DNA from: Candidatus Nitrosopumilus sp.
Lineage (GTDB): Archaea > Thermoproteota > Nitrososphaeria > Nitrososphaerales > Nitrosopumilaceae
NCBI GenBank assembly: GCA_028351415.1
Contig: JAOMJV010000002.1
Location: 34,410 to 98,409 of the forward strand
Reading direction: 5' to 3'
Length of the DNA: 64,000 nucleotides
In this document: in pieces, positions 20,327 through 29,634 of the stretch
How the letters are laid out: each line of letters begins with the position of its first letter
Numbering within the stretch: the first letter of the stretch is position 1
The notes under the pieces: generated by a model
Database searches by the model: none
What the model saw: the letters and a program-made list of their open reading frames with translations, nothing else
Told to the model about the DNA's origin: nothing
Made by a program: the position numbers and the translations under genes

Positions 20327-21655
20327 ATGCAAAATCTTTCATTACAGATAGATTCCACTGTAATTCAAAACTCTCTGGATAACACTGTCAATACTTTGAT
20401 TGAACAAATAACTCCTGAACTTACTCATACGAGCTTTGTGACTGATTTAGCTTTTATCATGATTATTGGTTCTATTGTCACTCTTGCATTTTTTAAAATT
20501 AAACAACCTTTGATTATTGGATATCTTTTTGCTGGTATGCTTATTGGCCCGTTATCTCCTCTCTGGACTTGGATTTTACCTGAAGGTGGATCCGCTTCTG
20601 ATTCGTTGAATGCTGTTGGTATTTTATCCGATATTTCTGCACTGAATCTTTTTGCCGAAATTGGTGTTATCTTACTGCTATTTGTAATTGGTATTGAATT
20701 CCCATATGCTAAAATCAAATCAGTTGGACGTGTATCTGTTGGCGTAGGTTCTATTGGATTGTTTTCTACGCTGGGTGTTTTGTTTTATACTTCAACTGCA
20801 CTAGGTCTAGAATTTATGGATGCATTGTTTATTTCTGCAGCTTTATCCATTTCCAGTACTGCTATTATTGTCAAACTTTTAGAAGAAATGGGGAAAATTA
20901 AAAAAGGATCTTCTACTCTTGTTTTAGGTATTTTGATTGTAGAGGATATTATAGCTGTAATTTTAATTTCTACATTACAATCTGTTGCGTTAGTAGGATC
21001 TGTATCTTTGGAATCCATTGTTGTAATCGTGTTAGTTGCAGCTGGTCTTATCGTAGGAACATTTACTGTTGGAACACGTGTTATCCCTCCTCTAATTGAT
21101 AGAGTTGCAGCTGCAGAAAATCGTGAAATTTTACTAATGAGTGTCCTTGGACTCTGTTTTGGTTACGCTTTACTTGCAAACATTGTGGGATTGTCTGTAG
21201 CCATCGGTGCATTTTTAGCTGGTGTACTAGTTGCAGAATCAAAATCCGCCGAAGTTGCAAAATTACTTTCAAGTCCTATCAAAGACATGTTTGTGGCAAT
21301 ATTCTTCATCTCAGTTGGTGCATTGATGGATGTTTCACAACTTGAAAATTATATGCTCATTGCAGTTGTTTTGATTGCAGTTGCCACTGGTATGAAATTT
21401 GGTGGTAACATGCTGGGTAATTTTATTTTCAGACAAAAACGTGGAAAGGCACTTCGTTCTGCATTCACCTTAGCAGCTCCCCGTGGTGAATTCTCCATTG
21501 TAATTGTTAAAGTTGGAGTAGACATTGGTGCGGTAAGTGCATTTTTGTTCCCATTGGTTGGCATAATTTCAATTATTACTGCTTTCATTTCTCCATTTTT
21601 AATGAAAGCCAGTGACAAAATTGTACCTGCATTAGAGGAAAAAGAAGATGTCTGA
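20327..21655 (+). CDS. CPA2-family monovalent cation:proton antiporter (Kef-type)
   Basis: KIKQPLIIGYLFAGMLIGP, LGLSISSTAI-like ALSISSTAIIVKLLEEMG, GAFLAGVLVAES; ATG at 20327 preferred to TTG 20312. Confidence 0.88.
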   Translation: MQNLSLQIDSTVIQNSLDNTVNTLIEQITPELTHTSFVTDLAFIMIIGSIVTLAFFKIKQPLIIGYLFAGMLIGPLSPLWTWILPEGGSASDSLNAVGILSDISALNLFAEIGVILLLFVIGIEFPYAKIKSVGRVSVGVGSIGLFSTLGVLFYTSTALGLEFMDALFISAALSISSTAIIVKLLEEMGKIKKGSSTLVLGILIVEDIIAVILISTLQSVALVGSVSLESIVVIVLVAAGLIVGTFTVGTRVIPPLIDRVAAAENREILLMSVLGLCFGYALLANIVGLSVAIGAFLAGVLVAESKSAEVAKLLSSPIKDMFVAIFFISVGALMDVSQLENYMLIAVVLIAVATGMKFGGNMLGNFIFRQKRGKALRSAFTLAAPRGEFSIVIVKVGVDIGAVSAFLFPLVGIISIITAFISPFLMKASDKIVPALEEKEDV

Positions 21656-22076
21656 TGAATTACAAAAAATGTTAGACACTGTTCATGATGGAATTACAAC
21701 TTTTGATTTTGAAGGTAAGGAAACACCTTGTATAATAATTGAAGAAAAAAAGTACGGACTAATTCGAGCCAAAATTGAAGGGCAACCATTTTCTGTTAAC
21801 ACTGACCTTAACATTCTTCAAGATGGATTGGGAAATGTTTTTGTTGAAATTATTTTGACTTTTTCAGTGGGTAATGTTTCTGAAAAATTCCTTATCAATG
21901 CAAAAACTGATCTAGAATTCTTTGAAGTTTTAGCAAATACGTCTATGCTTGTACTTAATTCCCCTGAATCACCATATGGGCAAGATAATGTAATTGCAAT
22001 TCAATTACCTCGACCTGAAAAAGCACATGATGCACTTGAAATTATCAAAACTGGTTTAGTACCTAAAAATGATTAG
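21648..22076 (+). CDS. Conserved hypothetical protein
   Basis: 142-aa ORF overlapping antiporter stop. Confidence 0.6.
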   Translation: MSDELQKMLDTVHDGITTFDFEGKETPCIIIEEKKYGLIRAKIEGQPFSVNTDLNILQDGLGNVFVEIILTFSVGNVSEKFLINAKTDLEFFEVLANTSMLVLNSPESPYGQDNVIAIQLPRPEKAHDALEIIKTGLVPKND

Positions 22077-22080
22077 ATGG

Positions 22081-22154
22081 TGCAGTTACCGGGATTTGAA
22101 CCCGGGTCACGTACTTGGCAAGCACGAGTACTAACCAGACTGTACTATAACTGC
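22081..22154 (-). tRNA. tRNA-Gly (GCC)
   Basis: Reverse strand gcagtta...cgtgc-ttGCCaa-gtacg...ccgggttcaaatcccgg-taactgc-a; CCA at 22078-22080. Confidence 0.95.
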
Positions 22155-22218
22155 AACAATACGAAGGGTTGGATTTGCAGATTTAAGCGTTTTTAAGCTT
22201 TAATCGAAATGACTATTC

Positions 22219-22482
22219 ATGGATGATCTTCTTTTACAGAAAATTGAGCAAAAAATTCAAGATAGTATTTCAAACCAGGATGACATTAAAGAATTAATTA
22301 AATTACTTTCAACCATTGACAGTTCAAAATCTTTTGCGCTGGGGATTGTCGTTGGTAGATTGTACAACACGTTCTTCTATCAAACTAAAAGAATTCTCAA
22401 ACGAGATCCTACAAAAAAAGAATTTGAAGACTTTTTAAAATTTATTGAAAATAAGAAACCTGATTTAGAACATCTATGGTGA
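22219..22482 (+). CDS. Conserved hypothetical protein
   Basis: 87-aa ORF, convergent with rpl10e. Confidence 0.55.
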   Translation: MDDLLLQKIEQKIQDSISNQDDIKELIKLLSTIDSSKSFALGIVVGRLYNTFFYQTKRILKRDPTKKEFEDFLKFIENKKPDLEHLW

Positions 22483-22998
22483 TGCTTTATTCCATTCAAT
22501 GACTTTGATTAATGGTGTTCCTGGCAATTTTACACATGCTCCGTGAAGTGATTTTTTTGCTGCGTTTAGATGTGCCTCTCCGTTAACATACAATTCCATT
22601 ATACATTGCCCTTGTTTGATTCTTGCACCTAAACTAGTTGCTTTACCCCATGATCTTCTCATTCCTTCTGAAACCCTATCTGCACCTGCAGTGGCAATCT
22701 GTTTATTTTCTCTTAAGAGGTTATGTGGATAAATTCTAAGTCTTGAGTAATAGCCTGATTCGCCAGTTGTTTTTTCTAGTGTTTTGTTTGCTGCTAATCT
22801 GGTTGATTCAATTGCCATGTGTCTGATCTGAAGTTTTTCTTTTAGTAGTAATTGAACACAATACTCGTAAGTAGCTCTTTTACCTCCTTGAAATTTTGCA
22901 ATTTTAATTTGTGGTTTACCTTTGATGTATTCCTTTCTTGTGAATACTTGACCTCTTCCATATCTGTAATTTGCACCATGCATGATAATCTCAACCAA
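22474..22998 (-). CDS. rpl10e: 50S ribosomal protein L10e/L16 (uL16)
   Basis: RYGRGQVFTRKEYIKGKPQIKIAKFQGG...RLRIYPHNLLRENK. Confidence 0.92.
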   Translation of the reverse strand: MVEIIMHGANYRYGRGQVFTRKEYIKGKPQIKIAKFQGGKRATYEYCVQLLLKEKLQIRHMAIESTRLAANKTLEKTTGESGYYSRLRIYPHNLLRENKQIATAGADRVSEGMRRSWGKATSLGARIKQGQCIMELYVNGEAHLNAAKKSLHGACVKLPGTPLIKVIEWNKASP

Positions 22999-23081
22999 GA
23001 ATGCCCATATTTTAACGGTTAGTAACTATCTTGGCCCAATTTCCAATGCTTATATGGAAATCTTCCATTTTTGTGTTCATT

Positions 23082-23645
23082 ATGGATGAAACCCTTGAAG
23101 TTAGTGGTGATCTAATTTTAGATCAGGTCTATATTTCTAATAAGAACATGATCCGTGATCTGGAACAAAAGGGATACGGTGAAATTCAAAAGGAAAAATT
23201 ACTTCTCAAACAATTTGAAACTCTGTATTTGCTATACACTCATAAATTAATTTTAAAGAAAAATAAAAATCAAATTAATTTTGACACTTACATGAGTATT
23301 TGCCAAAAAACCAATTCTGAAATTCTTACAAAGTTCTTGATATTTCGTGATTTGAAAACTAGAGGGTATGTTGTAAAAGACGGTTTTGGATTTGGTTCTG
23401 ATTTTAGAGTTTATGAGCGTGGTCATTTTGGTGAGAAAGGTGCAAAATTTCTGATTTTTGGTCTCAATGAAGGTCAACAGGAGAAGATGAGTGTACTACA
23501 AAAAAAAATTGATGAAATAACCCAAATGGGAAAAGAGCCAATTATTGCGGTAATCGAAAGACGTGGAGAAGTAATTTATTATAAAATTAATAAAATGAAT
23601 TTTTTTGAAAATAAAGCAAGATTAGATGATTCTTTTGAATTCTAA
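23082..23645 (+). CDS. endA: tRNA-splicing endonuclease
   Basis: FRDLKTRGYVVKDGFGFGSDFRVYERG catalytic-region motif; start at MDETLEVSGDL preferred. Confidence 0.88.
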   Translation: MDETLEVSGDLILDQVYISNKNMIRDLEQKGYGEIQKEKLLLKQFETLYLLYTHKLILKKNKNQINFDTYMSICQKTNSEILTKFLIFRDLKTRGYVVKDGFGFGSDFRVYERGHFGEKGAKFLIFGLNEGQQEKMSVLQKKIDEITQMGKEPIIAVIERRGEVIYYKINKMNFFENKARLDDSFEF

Positions 23646-24298
23646 ACATGTGTCACCCATTTTGATGAATATTTTAAAAGATTATTTTCTTCTGCATACA
23701 TAAAATCCCAAACATCTACATACTTTGTTTTATTATTCCATAACTTCTCAAAATCTTTCATTTTTCTTTCAACCCTTGTTTTATCATTCCACGATGTAAA
23801 GACGTCCACTGATTCAAAATCCCTTGTTTGACTTGAAAATGATTCTTTTGATGTTCCTGTAAATGCAACTTGTCCATCCTTGTCATCTTTAAAAATTCCA
23901 ATTCTTTCTGAGAATGCATCTGTTATTTGTTCTGAATTTGGAATTGCAATTTTTAATTCAATTTGCCCATTATTTACTATGTCCTGCAATTTCTGAATTT
24001 TACTATTTTTTATGAATTTACCATCAAATGATTTTGTAAATTTTTCAGAAAATAGTTTTGTCAATAAATTGAGATCCTCTATCTTGAATCTATGTCCTGT
24101 TATCATTCGTAATTTTGCTTTACCTGAATTAAAATTATCAAAGGCCATTGATATTGTAGCTAGTGTTTGAATTGATAGATAATTTACACATCTGTCATAT
24201 TGGATGCAATTGCTCAAGCAAGGGAAGAAGAATTCTGCAATAATATCATCCACATCCGAACGATACTCTTCTTTGAGATTGATGTCCTTTAGACCCAT
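23642..24298 (-). CDS. Stand-alone PLD-like nuclease-domain protein
   Basis: VAFTGTSKESFSSQTRDFESVDVFTSWND...MKDFEKLWNNKTKYVDVWDF resembles PLD-like domain of SNF2/DEAD-helicase restriction proteins. Confidence 0.5.
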   Translation of the reverse strand: MGLKDINLKEEYRSDVDDIIAEFFFPCLSNCIQYDRCVNYLSIQTLATISMAFDNFNSGKAKLRMITGHRFKIEDLNLLTKLFSEKFTKSFDGKFIKNSKIQKLQDIVNNGQIELKIAIPNSEQITDAFSERIGIFKDDKDGQVAFTGTSKESFSSQTRDFESVDVFTSWNDKTRVERKMKDFEKLWNNKTKYVDVWDFMYAEENNLLKYSSKWVTHV

Positions 24299-24354
24299 AC
24301 TGTATGATCTATGATTTTGTTATTTAAGCCAATAACTTGCAAATTATCTAAAAA

Positions 24355-24429
24355 TGCTCCCATCGGGATTCGAACCCGAGTCTTTGGCTTGAGAAGCCAA
24401 AATGCTTAACCGGACTACACTATAGGAGC
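24355..24429 (-). tRNA. tRNA-Glu (CTC)
   Basis: gctccta...ttggc-ttCTCaa-gccaa...ctcgggttcgaatcccga-tgggagc-a. Confidence 0.95.
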
Positions 24430-24539
24430 TTGATAAAAAATAATCCAATCTTAATTTAAAGGAAATGTTTTGAGTTTGAATGAAGTTGTAAAAATTTATG
24501 ACTTAATTGGTTTATAGAAAAACTAGTTAATCTGATAAT

Positions 24540-25424
24540 GTGGATTTAAAAAAATTTATTGAAGTACAAGGATTAACTGATTTCCCTATTGGATTGGGTG
24601 GTTGTAGAACTGCCGGGTGCTTCTTTGATTCTTGTGATTACGATCTTATGGTGTTTGATGAAAGTTCTTCAGATAAACAAATTATTGCATTTGATGACAA
24701 TTTAATTACAGTTCATCATTCTTCCTTATCTGAAACCAATACAAAAAAACTTTTACAATATGACCAATTAGATATTCTTCAAGATGATTCCTGGAATTTA
24801 AGAATACTACTTTCTACAATTTCTGAAAAACGTAATTCCTTATTTTCTGATTCTGCAAAAAATTCTTTAATTGAATCTCTTTTTTGTTGTCAAAAAACTA
24901 AAGATGCAATTCAAACTAATGATGTGTTTGCAGCATGCTGGCAAAAATGTGCTTCATATTATTTAGCTGATTCTTTATCTTCTTTCAATCAAAGTCCGTC
25001 TAGTCCTTCACATACGCTTGATTCTCTTCGAAAATTTAAGAAAAGTTCTATCAATAATCATATTTCCGGTATTTTGGAAACTATTGGAATTGAGCGAGCT
25101 ACTCCTACATTACTTGAGCGTATGTTAAAATCCACTATTGGGTTTTCTGATTTAGTTGAGAAAAATAATCATTCTCAACTGATTAAACAAAAATATGATT
25201 ATTTCCTAAAAAACTCGATGCTTTCTGATTGTTATTTTTATTTAGTATATGTGAATAAAGATAATTTTATTAAAATTAAAGATAATTTAAACAAGGAACA
25301 GGATCTAATACACATTCTAAAAATTGCTTTTGACATCGAGTCTGATTCAAATCTTCTTCAACAACATGTAGAAACGATTCAAACTTCATGTAATGACATA
25401 CTTGAGATAATTTCAAAGACTTGA
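24540..25424 (+). CDS. Nucleotidyltransferase-fold protein, conserved hypothetical
   Basis: GGCRTAGCFFDSCDYDLMVFD resembles the NTase G-R-x-G...DYDL motif; GTG start. Confidence 0.55.
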   Translation: MDLKKFIEVQGLTDFPIGLGGCRTAGCFFDSCDYDLMVFDESSSDKQIIAFDDNLITVHHSSLSETNTKKLLQYDQLDILQDDSWNLRILLSTISEKRNSLFSDSAKNSLIESLFCCQKTKDAIQTNDVFAACWQKCASYYLADSLSSFNQSPSSPSHTLDSLRKFKKSSINNHISGILETIGIERATPTLLERMLKSTIGFSDLVEKNNHSQLIKQKYDYFLKNSMLSDCYFYLVYVNKDNFIKIKDNLNKEQDLIHILKIAFDIESDSNLLQQHVETIQTSCNDILEIISKT

Positions 25425-25474
25425 TTCAACATTCTGTACTAACCTTTTAAAACAAGTAATATCATTGAGTTATC

Positions 25475-25621
25475 ATGACAGATCAAGCATGTGGTTGCGA
25501 AGCTGATAGCGGCGACCCAGATTACTCATGCGACTGTGCAATGCAAGGAGCTTGTATTTGCAGCGCAGATTGCAAATGTTCAACTGACGTTTGTAAAGAA
25601 GCCGTTTCACAAATGAACTAA
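25475..25621 (+). CDS. Metallothionein-like cysteine-rich microprotein (48 aa)
   Basis: MTDQACGCEADSGDPDYSCDCAMQGACICSADCKCSTDVCKEAVSQMN; 9 Cys including four C-x-C pairs; TATA-like ccttttaaaac upstream; below ORF cutoff. Confidence 0.65.
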   Translation: MTDQACGCEADSGDPDYSCDCAMQGACICSADCKCSTDVCKEAVSQMN

Positions 25622-25657
25622 AACAGCTTATTAAAATCTCATTTTTTATTTTTTATT

Positions 25658-25825
25658 TTAATTATCTTCTTGCTCAAAGCCCCAAGATTTTACTAATTCT
25701 TTTTGGAACTTGTCTGCTTGTTTTTCATCTAATGGGAATCCACAATTTTTATGAGTAGGAACAACTGTCATTCCGTCTAATTTGAATTCAATTTCAAACA
25801 AGTGAGTTTTTGAACATTCGCACAT
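25658..25825 (-). CDS. Small hypothetical protein (55 aa)
   Basis: MCECSKTHLFEIEFKLDGMTVVPTHKNCGFPLDEKQADKFQKELVKSWGFEQEDN; below ORF cutoff. Confidence 0.5.
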   Translation of the reverse strand: MCECSKTHLFEIEFKLDGMTVVPTHKNCGFPLDEKQADKFQKELVKSWGFEQEDN

Positions 25826-25948
25826 TATACTTTTTTTAAAATATTCCTCTATATTTGCGTATTTGAGTTAAGTTTTGGTGTATTTTTTTAACATTATTTC
25901 ATTATTTGAATAACCTTTAACTATCGCTTTCGCCAATTTTTTTTAGAT

Positions 25949-27463
25949 TTGAAAGCAATTTTATCAATTCCCATTATTCTTGTATTATTTTTAGGCATAA
26001 CTGTCACTTCATCTGCATATGGGCAGATTGAAGCTGGTGGCGTAAGTTCTGATACGCTCCCACAAGGAACTACGTGGTATGCTGGTGAGGGACTACAAAA
26101 AGGTGATTTCTTTTCTTATTCAACATGTTTTGTTGATTACAAAGAATGTACAAATTTCCAAATGGATTTTTGGATTAAAGGTGATAAAATAGTTGGCAGT
26201 GAAACCAAGTGGTTATCCGAAGTTGTTGTTTATGATGGCAATAAAATAATTGTAGGTGAAATGGAGTTAGGTAAAATTGCTCCAGAACCTACTGGCGGTA
26301 CTCCCGAATTAGGTATTTACCGTGGTGCGTTCAAGTCATCTATTGCTTGGCTATCTGCTTTTGCAACATCTGATGGAAGTTCTGGAGGAAAAGGTCCTAA
26401 AGCATTCAGCGAAGTATCTTGGGGTAAAATTGGAAACATTGGTGGTCAACAAGTTGTTCCATTAGCTATTGAAACTATTACAGTCCCTGCAGGAACTTGG
26501 GAGACTGTGATAATGTCTTGGAAAACAGGTGGGGCTGTAAGTAAAGTTTGGATTGCAGATGATTTCCCTTTTCCAATAAAAGCTAAAACTTACACTCATG
26601 TTGCTGAAGGTATTCCTCCGCCAGAGTATGATTTTAAATTATTAAAGTATGAAAATAGATCAGACTCTCCATTTGTTGGAATTGTATCTACTGTAGATGA
26701 ATTAGCTGCTGCTGGATGTAATACTGATATCGAAAGGAATGTAATTCATAAAAGATCTAGCGATGATTTCAAATACCAAATTCATGTTTTCTATGGACCT
26801 GAAGATCCAGTTGTTGGTTGTGACATGCAATGGCTTGTTAATTTCTTAAAATTTAGTGACGAAACTGAATTTTTAAATCAAGTACAATATGATATTTTAG
26901 TTTTAGATAGTGATGGCAAAGTAAAAAGATCCATCGCAAATGAAAATGGTGAATCACACCTCTATTCTCCTTCTGGTCAAGCTCTAGTTGATTTTGTTGT
27001 TAAGGAGGATCCTGGAACTGCCAATTATACAATCATAATTTATGGATTATCTCCTAAGGGCGTTGCTCCTTCTGTAGCTCCTGATCTTCTTACAATAGAA
27101 GTTCCAATTTATGCTTCAGATGGAAGTATACCTGTTGCAAAAATTCCGTCCTGGATTAAGAACAACGCAGGCTGGTGGGCAGATGGAACTATTGACGATG
27201 AATCATTCGTTCAAGGAGTTCAATTCTTAATCAAAGAAAAAATAATGAAAATTCCAAAAACCACACAAGGTACTGGTGGAAGTTCTGATGACATTCCACC
27301 TTGGATTAAGAACAACGCAGGCTGGTGGGCAAATGGAGATATTGATGACGGTTCATTCATCAAAGGACTTCAATTCTTGATTAAAGAAGGTATTATGAAA
27401 GTCCCACAACCTTATCAGAGTAACACTTCTTCTGGTGCTGAACCTCCAGCCTGGTATAACTAG
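25949..27463 (+). CDS. Secreted protein with two C-terminal WIKNNAGWWA repeats
   Basis: Signal-peptide-like MKAILSIPIILVLFLGITVTSSAYG; two 38-aa repeats; TTG start. Confidence 0.75.
   Translation: MKAILSIPIILVLFLGITVTSSAYGQIEAGGVSSDTLPQGTTWYAGEGLQKGDFFSYSTCFVDYKECTNFQMDFWIKGDKIVGSETKWLSEVVVYDGNKIIVGEMELGKIAPEPTGGTPELGIYRGAFKSSIAWLSAFATSDGSSGGKGPKAFSEVSWGKIGNIGGQQVVPLAIETITVPAGTWETVIMSWKTGGAVSKVWIADDFPFPIKAKTYTHVAEGIPPPEYDFKLLKYENRSDSPFVGIVSTVDELAAAGCNTDIERNVIHKRSSDDFKYQIHVFYGPEDPVVGCDMQWLVNFLKFSDETEFLNQVQYDILVLDSDGKVKRSIANENGESHLYSPSGQALVDFVVKEDPGTANYTIIIYGLSPKGVAPSVAPDLLTIEVPIYASDGSIPVAKIPSWIKNNAGWWADGTIDDESFVQGVQFLIKEKIMKIPKTTQGTGGSSDDIPPWIKNNAGWWANGDIDDGSFIKGLQFLIKEGIMKVPQPYQSNTSSGAEPPAWYN
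27143..27406 (+). repeat. Two 114-bp direct repeats (27143-27256, 27293-27406) coding IPxWIKNNAGWWAxGxIDDxSFxxGxQFLIKExIMKxP
   Basis: Aligned by eye in translation and nucleotide. Confidence 0.9.
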
Positions 27464-27525
27464 AGCCTAAATTCTTGATGTTCTACATTCAAATTGTTGA
27501 TTTTTGATTAATATTTTGATAACAA

Positions 27526-27885
27526 ATGGTAGGTCTTTTCAAACAACCAAAACGTCGTTTAAAGAAGTTACTTCGAGATGGAGAGTACACTGATGCTATT
27601 GTATTTGGAAAAAATTTAGAATCTGAATACTCTGATGATTCTGATTTTATGTTCATTATGGGAAGTATCTATTTTATTGTAGACGATGCAAAAAATGCAT
27701 TACCTTATTTTGAAAAATCTTTTCAATTAAACTCAGAAGATGTTGAAATGCTTACTCTAAAAACTAATGTTCACTTATCATTACAACAAAAAGATGAGGC
27801 TATAGATTGCTGTAAGCGAATTATAAAATTAGAGCCAAAAAATTATGAAGCTCAATCTTTACTTGATCAATTAGAAAATATTTAG
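27526..27885 (+). CDS. TPR-repeat protein
   Basis: DAKNALPYFEKSFQLNSEDVEMLTLKTNVHLSLQQKDEAIDCCKRIIKLEP. Confidence 0.75.
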   Translation: MVGLFKQPKRRLKKLLRDGEYTDAIVFGKNLESEYSDDSDFMFIMGSIYFIVDDAKNALPYFEKSFQLNSEDVEMLTLKTNVHLSLQQKDEAIDCCKRIIKLEPKNYEAQSLLDQLENI

Positions 27886-27887
27886 AA

Positions 27888-28367
27888 TTACCTTTTCTTC
27901 TTCATTTGATATGCGTTTTCCATCAACCAATTACAAAATGTTGTTACCTTCTCATCAAATTCCGTCCATATGTGAACTGAATGAGGTAGGATGTCTATTT
28001 TCCAATTGTCTGTAAAAATTCTGACTCCCTCTTTATTTTCATACATGTACGCATCTTCTGTTTTTACATTCCCTAAAATTTCCACTGCTTTTTGTTTGAT
28101 GATTTCTCTGTCCATTGGAAATCTTTTCCTTTCATAATCTATAATTAAGCTTAAATCCCTTTTTCCATACATTTCAAATTCTTCTATTCTTCCTTCCTTT
28201 GGAAAGTTTACAATTAGTTTGATATTGTACATTTTACCTACTTCTTTTCCAATTTCTACTATTCTGTTGTATCCTAGTCCTGGATTTTTTTTAATAAGGA
28301 ATCTAATTTGGGCAAGTTCTTTTTTCAATTCATTTTGTAAATCTGTAATTAATTCTGTAAATATCAC
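27888..28367 (-). CDS. Conserved hypothetical protein
   Basis: 159-aa ORF. Confidence 0.55.
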   Translation of the reverse strand: MIFTELITDLQNELKKELAQIRFLIKKNPGLGYNRIVEIGKEVGKMYNIKLIVNFPKEGRIEEFEMYGKRDLSLIIDYERKRFPMDREIIKQKAVEILGNVKTEDAYMYENKEGVRIFTDNWKIDILPHSVHIWTEFDEKVTTFCNWLMENAYQMKKKR

Positions 28368-28448
28368 AATCAGTATCTAAAAAATTCCTATTATAATGAT
28401 TAATTTTATTCAAGATCAGTTTTTTTAGAACTATAATTAATTCAGAAT

Positions 28449-29093
28449 ATGGCGATGCCTGAAGGTTATGACGGAATTAGATCTGGAGATGAATCAGAAA
28501 GAACAGATGATCCTAATGAGTACAAGCGTACATGCATTGATTTTATTGAAGATATTTCTCATGATTATGAGGCCTGGGTTGATTATTACAAATTACCAGA
28601 GGATGAAGACAAACGAAGACGTGCAGGAATTAAGGCTACAATTAGTAGAACAAATGAATGGCTAGCAAAGGTTGCACAATCTATCAAAGCAGTAGATGTA
28701 ATCATGAATGATGGAATTCAAAAAATGGCAGAATCTACTGCTGGCAAACCTCTTGAAATTGGAGTTTTTGTAAATCAAAAATCAGGATACACTGAAACAA
28801 AACCTGGAATTATTGATGTAATTGTTAAAGGACATCCTAGGAACAATAGAAAAATGAAACTTGGATATCATTTCAAAGATGATAGATTTCGAATAGAATC
28901 TACATGTGGTGCATACTTGGAAGAAGTTAATTTGCCAACTGGAGAAGTTGATGACTTAGACATTCATCTAAAACTCCATGCAGAAAAGGGTAAACCCAGA
29001 GATGTCATTTCATTTACTGTTACTGTTAGTGAATTTGAAAATGAAGTTGAATTTGATAGACGTGGTGTTTCTACGGTAGTTCATTTAGTTTAG
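28449..29093 (+). CDS. Conserved hypothetical protein
   Basis: 214-aa ORF, good coding character. Confidence 0.65.
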   Translation: MAMPEGYDGIRSGDESERTDDPNEYKRTCIDFIEDISHDYEAWVDYYKLPEDEDKRRRAGIKATISRTNEWLAKVAQSIKAVDVIMNDGIQKMAESTAGKPLEIGVFVNQKSGYTETKPGIIDVIVKGHPRNNRKMKLGYHFKDDRFRIESTCGAYLEEVNLPTGEVDDLDIHLKLHAEKGKPRDVISFTVTVSEFENEVEFDRRGVSTVVHLV

Positions 29094-29109
29094 TTTCTAA
29101 TAATTTAAT

Positions 29110-29229
29110 TTAGATATAATCTGAAAACAAGTATAATCCGATTAATGTCATACCTACTGCCGCAAAACTTAATTTGACAATAAACACTTTTGATTTACTT
29201 AGTTGAGGAATTATTTTTTCTGCTTTCAT
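29110..29229 (-). CDS. Single-TM microprotein (39 aa)
   Basis: MKAEKIIPQLSKSKVFIVKLSFAAVGMTLIGLYLFSDYI; ATGA overlap with 29226..29495 ORF. Confidence 0.55.
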   Translation of the reverse strand: MKAEKIIPQLSKSKVFIVKLSFAAVGMTLIGLYLFSDYI

Positions 29230-29495
29230 TTTAGGTCTATTAGGACTCTCTTTGTTCCTCTATTAATGGTAATGTAAACCTGTTTTGGTTTGGATGTGAT
29301 CTCTTTAGATTTTTCTAAATATTTTACTTGAGTTCCTCTTACAGATGACAGAATTGTTTTCTCTCTTTTGAATAAGACTTTATTTTTTCTCTCTTCTTGG
29401 AAATTTTTAAATTCATTTCCTGCCCAATTGTAGTTTATTTTTTCATCTACTACTCTTTTTCCAGTTCCTCTTTTTGTAATTAATAGTAAACTCAT
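29226..29495 (-). CDS. Basic hypothetical protein (89 aa)
   Basis: ORF in tight array downstream of glnK. Confidence 0.6.
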   Translation of the reverse strand: MSLLLITKRGTGKRVVDEKINYNWAGNEFKNFQEERKNKVLFKREKTILSSVRGTQVKYLEKSKEITSKPKQVYITINRGTKRVLIDLK

Positions 29496-29507
29496 TATAT
29501 TTTACTC

Positions 29508-29633
29508 CTATAACATTGTCCAATAAGTCATAATTACTGGAGGAATTGTGATGATCCCTGCTATGATTGGAATTCTTAGATATTCATTTTTAGTTAATTT
29601 TGTCGTTCTAATTTTCTCAAATGATATTTTCAT
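29508..29633 (-). CDS. Single-TM microprotein (41 aa)
   Basis: MKISFEKIRTTKLTKNEYLRIPIIAGIITIPPVIMTYWTML; start 1 nt after glnK stop. Confidence 0.55.
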   Translation of the reverse strand: MKISFEKIRTTKLTKNEYLRIPIIAGIITIPPVIMTYWTML

Positions 29634-29634
29634 T

